This document shows positions 1-5,047 of a DNA stretch of 9,460 nt, in pieces. This DNA is from JBGOUJ01 sp041477005. Its GTDB lineage: Bacteria; Acidobacteriota; Terriglobia; Bryobacterales; JACQDG01. The notes under the pieces are model-generated. The model was not told the origin of the DNA and ran no database searches. It worked only from the letters and a program-made list of their open reading frames with translations. Position 1 is the stretch's first letter; every line of letters begins with the position of its first letter. A program made the position numbers and the translations under genes. The DNA lies in contig JBGOUJ010000282.1 of the NCBI GenBank assembly GCA_041477005.1, forward strand, positions 1 through 9,460. The letters are read 5' to 3'.

Positions 1-1
1 G

Positions 2-2113
2 CCCTTTCCCGGCAACCGGATTCCGGCCGACCGCCTGGACTCGATCGGCTCCGCCCTCGCCCGCTACTGGCCCGACCCGAACCGCAACGACGCGGCGCAA
101 AACCTGGTCTCGGCGCCGGTCGCATCCACGCGGATGGACCAGGCTTTCGCCCGCCTCGACCACTACTTTTCCCAACGGGACACGGTCTACACCCGCTACA
201 ACTTCAGCCACGACCGCAGCCTTACCCCGTTCAACGACAGCGGCACGAACGTTCCCGGCTTCGGCAGTTTCGTGATCGACCGCGGCCAGAACCTGGCGGT
301 CTCCGAAACGCACGTGGCGAGCGCCGCCACAATCTTTGAAACACGGTTCGGCTTCAACCGCCTGCGGCGCTCGGTGCTGCAGCAAAATAGCGGGAACGAT
401 GTCGGGGGGCAGCTCGGCATTCCCGGTCTCTCGCGCAACCCCCAGGATTTCGGCTTTCCGGCGATTGTGGTGACCGGCTACGATTCGCTTTCCGATAACA
501 CCGCGCTGCCGATCATTCGCCGCGACGACACCTTTCAATTCCTGGGAAGCCTGACCCACGTGCGCGGGCGCCACACCCTGAAGACCGGCGCCGAGTACCG
601 CCGTTTTTCGGCGGATGGGGTCAACGACGTGTTCGCGCGCGGCCAGTTTACCTTCCAGCCGACCTTCACCCGCAACGCCGCCGCCGACCTCCTGTTGGGA
701 CTGCCCACCCTGACCTTGCAGACCCAGATCAACAACCCAATGGCGCTGCGCACGGCGGCGTGGAATGCTTACGTACAGGACGACTGGAAGCTCTCGAGCG
801 GTGTGACGCTGAACCTCGGCCTGCGATACGAGCTCGATTTGCCGCCGGTCGACGCCGCGAATCACTTCACCGTACTGGATCTGGCCGCAAAGAAACTGGT
901 GCCCGTGGGAACAGGGGGCGTGCCGCAAGCCGGGTTCGGGCGCGACGCCAACAACTTCGCTCCCCGATTCGGCGTAAGCTGGGCGCCCCGCGCCGAGCCG
1001 CGGCTGGTCTTCCACGGCGGCTATGGCGTCTTCTACGACACCTCGATCCTGGAGGCCAATTCGGGCCTCTATTTCAATCCGCCTTACTTCTCGCTAAGCC
1101 TGTTTTTCCCTTCGGCCCAGCGCCTGCTGACGCTGCACGATCCGTTCCCAACTTCGTCGGGCATCCAGCCGGCAGCTTCCATCAATACCATCGAGCCGGA
1201 TGTTCGGACCCCGTACGTCCAGCAATGGAATCTTTCGGTCGAGCGGGAGCTGCCGGGCCGGATGGTGGTCCGGGGAGCGTACGTGGGATCGAAAGGAACG
1301 AAGCTGCTAAGGCGGCGCGACATCAACCAGCCCGCGCCCGGCCCCGGCAATGTGAACGCCCGCCGGCCGATCGCCGGCTTTGGGAGCGTGACGCTGCTCG
1401 AGTCCGCGGCGAGCTCCGCCTATGACTCGGCGCAGTTCTCGCTGGAGCGCCGGGCCGGCAAGGGATTCACCGGTTCGGCGGCTTACACGTTCTCAAAGTC
1501 CATCGACGATGCTTCGCAATTCCTGGCCACCACCGGCGACCAGAGCTTCCCGCAGAACAGCCGCAACCTGCGCGGCGAGCGCGGCCTGTCGAGCTTTGAC
1601 GTGCGGCATCGGCTGGCGCTCTACGCGAGTTGGGATTTGCCGTTCCGCCGCTACCGCTGGCTGCGGGGCTGGCAATGGAATACGATCGGAGTGTTTCAAG
1701 CGGGGCGGCCCCTGACGCCCGCACTCAGCTTCGACAACGGCAACACGGGCAATACGGGAGGGATCTTCGGCGCCGACCGGCCTAATGTGGCCGGCGATCC
1801 GCTTCCGGGGCAGAAATCCCCACAGCGGTTCTTCAACACGGCTGCTTTTGTTACGGCCCCGCCGTTTCAGTTCGGGAATGCGGGGCGCAATATCCTGACC
1901 GGACCCGCCCTCGGGACTCTCGATTCAGCCCTGGCGAAGACCATTCCACTCGCCGAGTCCATGGCGATGGATTTCCGGGGCGAGATCTTCAACCTGCTCA
2001 ATCATCCGAATTTCGACCTGCCCGGCCGGTTCTGGGATCTCCCGACCTTCGGGCGAATCCCTTCGGCCAGGCCGTCCCGCCAGATCCAGTTCAGCCTTCG
2101 CTGGCGGTTTTGA
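2..2113 (+). CDS. Oar-like TonB-dependent receptor, C-terminal part (5' end outside window)
   Basis: The reading frame is open from base 2, so the ATG at 134 is internal and the gene starts outside the window; about 703 residues are present. The product should be an outer-membrane beta-barrel of the Oar-like/carboxypeptidase-regulatory-like TonB-dependent receptor type, which in Acidobacteriota usually has 1,000-1,200 residues, so the N-terminal CarboxypepD_reg-like and plug parts are missing. Visible family motifs are PFPGNRIPADRLD at the very start, NAYVQDDWKLSSGVTLNLGLRYE (in two parts near 764-830), APRFGVSWAPR, GGYGVFYD, TPYVQQWNLSVERE, YTFSKSIDDAS, SSFDVRHRLALYASWDLPF, FRGEIFNLLNHPNFD and the tail SRQIQFSLRWRF. 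The C-terminal phenylalanine fits the beta-barrel assembly signal. The ligand cannot be inferred; import of carbohydrate or peptide polymers, or surface adhesion, are possible. The gene converges on the small-protein array with no bases between the two stop codons. Confidence 0.93.
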   Translation, partial: PFPGNRIPADRLDSIGSALARYWPDPNRNDAAQNLVSAPVASTRMDQAFARLDHYFSQRDTVYTRYNFSHDRSLTPFNDSGTNVPGFGSFVIDRGQNLAVSETHVASAATIFETRFGFNRLRRSVLQQNSGNDVGGQLGIPGLSRNPQDFGFPAIVVTGYDSLSDNTALPIIRRDDTFQFLGSLTHVRGRHTLKTGAEYRRFSADGVNDVFARGQFTFQPTFTRNAAADLLLGLPTLTLQTQINNPMALRTAAWNAYVQDDWKLSSGVTLNLGLRYELDLPPVDAANHFTVLDLAAKKLVPVGTGGVPQAGFGRDANNFAPRFGVSWAPRAEPRLVFHGGYGVFYDTSILEANSGLYFNPPYFSLSLFFPSAQRLLTLHDPFPTSSGIQPAASINTIEPDVRTPYVQQWNLSVERELPGRMVVRGAYVGSKGTKLLRRRDINQPAPGPGNVNARRPIAGFGSVTLLESAASSAYDSAQFSLERRAGKGFTGSAAYTFSKSIDDASQFLATTGDQSFPQNSRNLRGERGLSSFDVRHRLALYASWDLPFRRYRWLRGWQWNTIGVFQAGRPLTPALSFDNGNTGNTGGIFGADRPNVAGDPLPGQKSPQRFFNTAAFVTAPPFQFGNAGRNILTGPALGTLDSALAKTIPLAESMAMDFRGEIFNLLNHPNFDLPGRFWDLPTFGRIPSARPSRQIQFSLRWRF

Positions 2114-2491
2114 TCAGGTGGTGATCTTCTTGGCGGTGAACTCCGAGACCCGGTTGCCGCCCTCTCTTTGGCGGGTGAACTTGATCTCGCTGCCGGAGGC
2201 CGTGCCCTTGAACAGCAGCTTCACGTCGTTGCCGTTGAAGCTCATGCTGACCGTGAACGAAACGTCGTCGCCCATGACTTTGCCGTCGGAGATTTGGACA
2301 TCGCCCTGCGGCCCGGTCATGGTTCCGGTCAGTTTGCTCCCATCCACCTTGAAGTTGAAGGTGGTTTCCTGCGTTTCCCCGCCGCGACCGGGGACCTGCG
2401 CGGTCCATTTGCCGGCAACGTCTGCAGCGGCCGCCGTCATGACGAAAACGGCGAGCAAGGCCGTCGCCCACACGAATGTTCTGAATCTCAT
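2114..2491 (-). CDS. Small secreted protein, copy 1 of 3 tandem paralogues
   Basis: A 125-residue protein. The N-terminus (MRFRTFVWATALLAVFVMT, then AAAAD) is a clear signal peptide with likely cleavage around AAA-AD, giving a mature domain of about 100 residues that begins DVAGKWTAQVPGRGG. The mature part is rich in alternating hydrophobic/polar residues with FNFKVDGSKLTGTMTG and SGSEIKFTR, which suggests a small all-beta, lipocalin-like fold. The function is unknown; such DVxGKW proteins are widespread as hypotheticals in Acidobacteriota. Two adjacent ATGs exist (2494 and 2491). The AAGGAGG at 2498-2504 is 6 nt from the second and only 3 nt from the first, and the paralogues begin at the equivalent of the second, so 2491 is chosen. 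This copy is last in the presumed operon and its stop abuts the receptor stop. Confidence 0.85.
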   Translation of the reverse strand: MRFRTFVWATALLAVFVMTAAAADVAGKWTAQVPGRGGETQETTFNFKVDGSKLTGTMTGPQGDVQISDGKVMGDDVSFTVSMSFNGNDVKLLFKGTASGSEIKFTRQREGGNRVSEFTAKKITT

Positions 2492-2497
2492 CATTGA

Positions 2498-2504
2498 CCT
2501 CCTT
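2498..2504 (-). promoter_or_regulatory. Ribosome binding site deciding the start of paralogue 1
   Basis: AAGGAGG reads on the minus strand, a near-perfect Shine-Dalgarno sequence. Spacing favours the second of two consecutive ATG codons (6 nt versus 3 nt). The other two copies have equivalent sites at 2944-2950 (AAGGAGG, 8 nt from its ATG) and 3405-3410 (AGGAGG, 8 nt), so each paralogue should be translated independently and efficiently. Confidence 0.8.
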
Positions 2505-2525
2505 GGGTCACACTAGCTTACGCCG

Positions 2526-2569
2526 GGCCGTCCCGTCAGGTCCAGTTCCGTTTTCGGCGGCGCTGCTGA
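2526..2569 (+). pseudogene. Decayed copy of the receptor 3' end, remnant 1
   Basis: Plus-strand translation of this spacer gives SRQVQFRFRRRC followed by TGA at 2567-2569, against SRQIQFSLRWRF followed by TGA at 2111-2113 in the intact receptor. The stop sits directly against the stop of paralogue 2, the same geometry as at the real receptor end. By eye about 70% of the 45 bases match, with the first 24 almost identical (21 of 24). It is a fossil left by the duplication and has no start or upstream coding sequence of its own. Confidence 0.7.
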
Positions 2570-2935
2570 CTACGTTACCGGCTTCTTGGCGGTGAACTCC
2601 TGGGTCCGGTCGCTGCCTTCCCTCGTCCGGGTGAACTTGATCTCGTTGCCGGAGACCTTGCCCTTGAACATCATCTTTCTGTCGTTGACGGTGACCGTGA
2701 AGGAAATCTCGTCGCCCGTGACTTTGCCGTCGGAGATTTGGTTATCGCCCTGCTGCCCGCTCATGGTTCCGGTCAGCGTGCTCCCATCCACCTTGAAATT
2801 GAAGGTGGCTTCCCGCGTTTCCCCGCCGCGACTGGGGACCTGCGCGGTCCACTTGCCGGCAACGTCTGCAGCGGCCGCCGTCATGACGAAAACCGCGAGC
2901 AGGGCCGTCGCCCACACGAATGTTCTGAATCTCAT
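2570..2935 (-). CDS. Small secreted protein, copy 2 of 3 tandem paralogues
   Basis: A 121-residue paralogue of the flanking genes, with the same signal peptide (MRFRTFVWATALLAVFVMT...) and mature start DVAGKWTAQVPSRGG. It lacks four residues in the loop between the strands equivalent to SFTV and FKG: this copy reads SFTVTVNDRKMMFKG, whereas copies 1 and 3 have an extra stretch containing FNGN. The ATG at 2935 is chosen because it aligns with the paralogues and lies 8 nt from AAGGAGG. An upstream in-frame GTG at 2959 would place the ribosome binding site inside the coding sequence and is rejected. The gaps to its neighbours are 83 nt (upstream) and 78 nt (downstream), each occupied mostly by a receptor-tail remnant. 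Function unknown; presumably periplasmic or extracellular. Confidence 0.85.
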   Translation of the reverse strand: MRFRTFVWATALLAVFVMTAAAADVAGKWTAQVPSRGGETREATFNFKVDGSTLTGTMSGQQGDNQISDGKVTGDEISFTVTVNDRKMMFKGKVSGNEIKFTRTREGSDRTQEFTAKKPVT

Positions 2936-2974
2936 TGGATTGACCTCCTTAGGTGACACTACAAGATTACGCCG

Positions 2975-3018
2975 AACCGTCCCGCCCGGTCCAGTTCCGT
3001 TTTCGGCGGCGCTACTGG
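2975..3018 (+). pseudogene. Decayed copy of the receptor 3' end, remnant 2
   Basis: The plus strand here would read SRPVQFRFRRRYW in the frame homologous to the receptor tail SRQIQFSLRWRF. The position of the receptor stop is now TGG (3016-3018), so the stop has been lost by one A-to-G change. It abuts the stop codon of paralogue 3 at 3019, as in the other two copies. It is very similar to remnant 1 and more distant from the intact receptor end, so the two remnants probably share a more recent ancestor. Confidence 0.65.
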
Positions 3019-3396
3019 CTACGTTACCGGCTTCTTGGCGGTGAACTCTGCGGTCCGGTCGCTGCCTTCCCTCGTCCGGGTGAACTTGATCTCGCCGCCC
3101 GAAACCTTGCCCTTGTACATCATCTTCATCTCGTTGCCGTTGAAGTTGACGTTGACCGTGAAGGAAATCTCGTCGCCCATAACTTTGCCGTCGGCGATTT
3201 GGAGGTCACCCTGCATCCCGGTCATGGTTCCAGTCAGTTTGCTCCCATCCGCCTTGAAGTTGAAGGTGGTTTCGCGAGTCTCCCCGCCGCGACCGGGGAC
3301 CTGGGCGGTCCACTTTCCGCTCACGTCGGCAGCCGCCGCCGTCATGACGAAAACGGCCAGCAGGGCCGTCGCCCACACTACGGTTCTAAACTTCAT
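3019..3396 (-). CDS. Small secreted protein, copy 3 of 3 tandem paralogues (promoter-proximal)
   Basis: A 125-residue protein beginning MKFRTVVWATALLAVFVMT, with a signal peptide cleaved near AAA-AD and a mature domain starting DVSGKWTAQVPGRGG. Conserved segments shared with the other copies are FNFKADGSKLTGTMTG, QIADGKVMGDEISFTV, FNGNEMKMMYKGKVSG and the C-terminal EFTAKKP. No catalytic motif, cysteine pair or lipobox is visible, so a small secreted beta-sheet protein of unknown role is the safest description. The ATG at 3396 has AGGAGG 8 nt upstream. It is the first gene after the candidate promoter at 3471-3499 and probably leads a three-gene transcript running into the receptor's 3' end. 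Confidence 0.86.
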   Translation of the reverse strand: MKFRTVVWATALLAVFVMTAAAADVSGKWTAQVPGRGGETRETTFNFKADGSKLTGTMTGMQGDLQIADGKVMGDEISFTVNVNFNGNEMKMMYKGKVSGGEIKFTRTREGSDRTAEFTAKKPVT

Positions 3397-3470
3397 CTGA
3401 TTAGCCTCCTGGGTGGATCAACACTAAAGATGACTCTTGGAAGGAGAATGTTACATGCATCTTGTCCTCA

Positions 3471-3499
3471 ATCCTATCATGTCCATTACTAATGGACAA
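3471..3499 (-). promoter_or_regulatory. Candidate sigma-70-type promoter for the small secreted-protein array
   Basis: On the minus strand TTGTCC (3499-3494) and TAGGAT (3476-3471) are separated by exactly 17 nt, close to the TTGACA/TATAAT consensus. The predicted transcription start near 3464 leaves a leader of about 68 nt before the ATG at 3396. The segment is markedly more AT-rich than its surroundings and is the only non-coding DNA between the DUF1501 gene and the array. This is a by-eye prediction. Confidence 0.45.
3480..3498. promoter_or_regulatory. Perfect 19-bp palindrome, candidate operator
   Basis: TGTCCATTA C TAATGGACA has 9-bp arms around a single central base, a form typical of a site for a dimeric DNA-binding protein rather than an RNA hairpin. 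It covers the -35 element and most of the spacer of the candidate promoter. A further half-site lies beside it: ATGGACAAA occurs at 3492-3500 (overlapping the right arm) and again at 3509-3517, 17 bp apart. Its position suggests repression of the small-protein array. The regulator is not identifiable from this window. Confidence 0.5.
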
Positions 3500-3571
3500 A
3501 GTGGATTCATGGACAAATTGAAGGGTTCCCCTTGGGGCGTGCGTTGGGAGCACCGTGTGCCCGGCGGGACG

Positions 3572-4996
3572 CTACACGATCTGCTCGATGACCTTGCCGT
3601 GTACTTCGGTCAGGCGCTCTTTGCGGCCCTGGTGGAGGTAGCTCAAAGCGTCCTGGTTGAGGCCGAGCTGATTCAGCATCGTGGTGTGGATGTCGCGGAG
3701 GTGGCAGGGGTCCTGGACGGCGCGCAGGCCGATGTCATCGGTGGCGCCCACGATCCGCCCGCCCTTGATGCCGCCGCCGGCGAGCCACATGCTGAAGCCC
3801 AGGTTGTGGTGATCGCGCCCTTTGCCGCCCTGGGCTTCGGGTGAGCGGCCGAATTCCCCGCCCCAAACGACGAGCGTCGAATCGAGCAGGCCGCGCCGCT
3901 TCAGGTCCTTCAGCAACCCGGCGATCGGCTTGTCGGTCTGGGCCGCCATGCGGTGGTGGTTCTCTTCGATGTCCTCGTGGGCGTCCCATTGCATGTTGCC
4001 CGGGCCGCCGCCCGAGACCACGCATACGAAGCGCACGCCCTTCTCCACCAGCCGCCGGGCGAGCAGGCAGCGGCGGCCATAGTCATTGGTAATCGACTCG
4101 CCGACGCCGTAGAGTTCCCGCGTCTCCTGCGGCTCGTTCGACAGGTCGAACACCGCCGGGGCCTCGGTCTGCATCTTGAACGCCAGGTCGTAGGCGTTGA
4201 CGCGGGCGGCGAAGTCGTCGTCGCCGGGGCCGAGATTCGCCTCGTTCAGCCCGCGAATCAGGCCGAGGGTGCGGCGGCGCTGGTCGAGCGATATCCCTTG
4301 CGGCAGGTCGAGATTCAGGACCGGCTTGTTGCCCGGACGCAACATCGTCGGCTGATAGACCGCCGGCAGGAAGCCGTTCGTATACATCGGCTGCCCGGCT
4401 TCGAGCGCCCCCTTGGGATCGGGCATGACGACGTAAGCCGGCAGTGACTCGCTCTCGGAGCCGAGGCCGTAAATCACCCACGAGCCCATGCTGGGGAAGC
4501 CGGGAATAATGCGGCCGGTGAGAAGCTGGTATTGCGCGGCGGAGTGTACCACCATGTCCCCGTGAACCGAGCGGACTACGGCGATGTCGTCCACGCATTC
4601 GGCGGTGTGGGGCAGCAGGTCGGAGACCTCGATGCCGCTCTGGCCGTATTTCCGGAACGTGCGCTTGGTTCCCAGCAGAAGGGCGTTGGGGCTGATGAAC
4701 TGATACTTCGCCTCTCCGAAGCTGGCCGGCCGCTTCTGGCCGTTGAGTTGGTTGAGCAACGGCTTGGGGTCGAACGTCTCGAGGTGGCTGGGGCCGCCGG
4801 CCATGAAAAGGAAGATCACCGACTTGGCCTTAGCCTTGTCGGACATGTGGGGCGGCTTCGGCGCCAGCGGGTTGCCCGTGGCGGCGCGCAGATCTTCCTG
4901 ATGCAGCATCGAAGCGAAAGCCAGCGCTCCGAAGCCGCAGCAAGCGTCGCAAAGAAATTCCCGCCGGTTGCGGGTGATGCGAAAGTGCTCGGGCAT
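3572..4996 (-). CDS. DUF1501 family protein with twin-arginine-like N-terminus
   Basis: A 474-residue protein of the DUF1501 family, usually placed in the alkaline phosphatase/sulfatase-like superfamily; its substrate is not established. The N-terminus carries RNRREFL (residues 9-15) followed by a short hydrophobic stretch, GFGALAFASML, resembling a Tat export signal. Family motifs include FLFMAGGPSHLETFDPK (about 62-78), HSAAQYQLLTG, GGEFGRSP (379-386) and GRDHHNLGFSMWLAGGGIKGG (in two parts, 393-413). The length is typical. The ATG at 4996 is preferred over an in-frame GTG at 5011, because a GAGG lies about 11 nt upstream of the ATG and the GTG would only add five residues. It lies 51 nt downstream of the DUF1549/DUF1553 gene, the standard pairing, so the two are probably cotranscribed and act together outside the cytoplasm. 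Confidence 0.93.
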   Translation of the reverse strand: MPEHFRITRNRREFLCDACCGFGALAFASMLHQEDLRAATGNPLAPKPPHMSDKAKAKSVIFLFMAGGPSHLETFDPKPLLNQLNGQKRPASFGEAKYQFISPNALLLGTKRTFRKYGQSGIEVSDLLPHTAECVDDIAVVRSVHGDMVVHSAAQYQLLTGRIIPGFPSMGSWVIYGLGSESESLPAYVVMPDPKGALEAGQPMYTNGFLPAVYQPTMLRPGNKPVLNLDLPQGISLDQRRRTLGLIRGLNEANLGPGDDDFAARVNAYDLAFKMQTEAPAVFDLSNEPQETRELYGVGESITNDYGRRCLLARRLVEKGVRFVCVVSGGGPGNMQWDAHEDIEENHHRMAAQTDKPIAGLLKDLKRRGLLDSTLVVWGGEFGRSPEAQGGKGRDHHNLGFSMWLAGGGIKGGRIVGATDDIGLRAVQDPCHLRDIHTTMLNQLGLNQDALSYLHQGRKERLTEVHGKVIEQIV

Positions 4997-5047
4997 GGTA
5001 GGAGTCCTCACCGCCGGACCTGGATGGCGCGCCGCCGATAAATCCCG

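Larger units (their letters stand above)
2062..3410. repeat. Three-copy tandem duplication (~450-bp unit)
   Basis: The unit consists of about 50 bp matching the 3' end of the receptor gene, one small secreted-protein gene, and its ribosome binding site. Matching 75-bp segments at 2070-2144, 2526-2600 and 2975-3049 align without gaps, giving unit lengths of 456 and 449 bp. Copies 2 and 3 are closer to each other than to copy 1 across the receptor-derived part. The signal-peptide coding segments and ribosome binding sites are nearly identical at the nucleotide level, while the mature domains have diverged more. This implies tandem amplification next to a receptor gene rather than independent acquisition. 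Confidence 0.85.

Noticed and set aside
2344..2364. Inverted repeat CCACCTT-N7-AAGGTGG inside paralogue 1, repeated in paralogue 2 (one mismatch in paralogue 3)
   Set aside because: It encodes the conserved TTFNFKV segment, so protein conservation explains it. The arm is imperfect in paralogue 3 and there is no U-tract.
2953..3492. Plus-strand frame of 179 codons across paralogue 3
   Set aside because: It is a shadow of the paralogue. It stays open only because the receptor-tail remnant lost its stop (TGA to TGG); the small peptide similarity to the receptor end is a relic, not a gene.
3522..3571. Possible terminator after the DUF1501 gene (CCCCAAGGGG and a GC-rich imperfect hairpin)
   Set aside because: The stems are short or bulged and no T-run follows on the minus strand.
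3455..3844. Plus-strand frame starting ATG at 3455 with AAGGAG 8 nt upstream
   Set aside because: The ribosome binding site is good, but most of the frame is antisense to the DUF1501 gene, and the first ~40 residues, which overlap the promoter and palindrome, resemble no protein I recognise.
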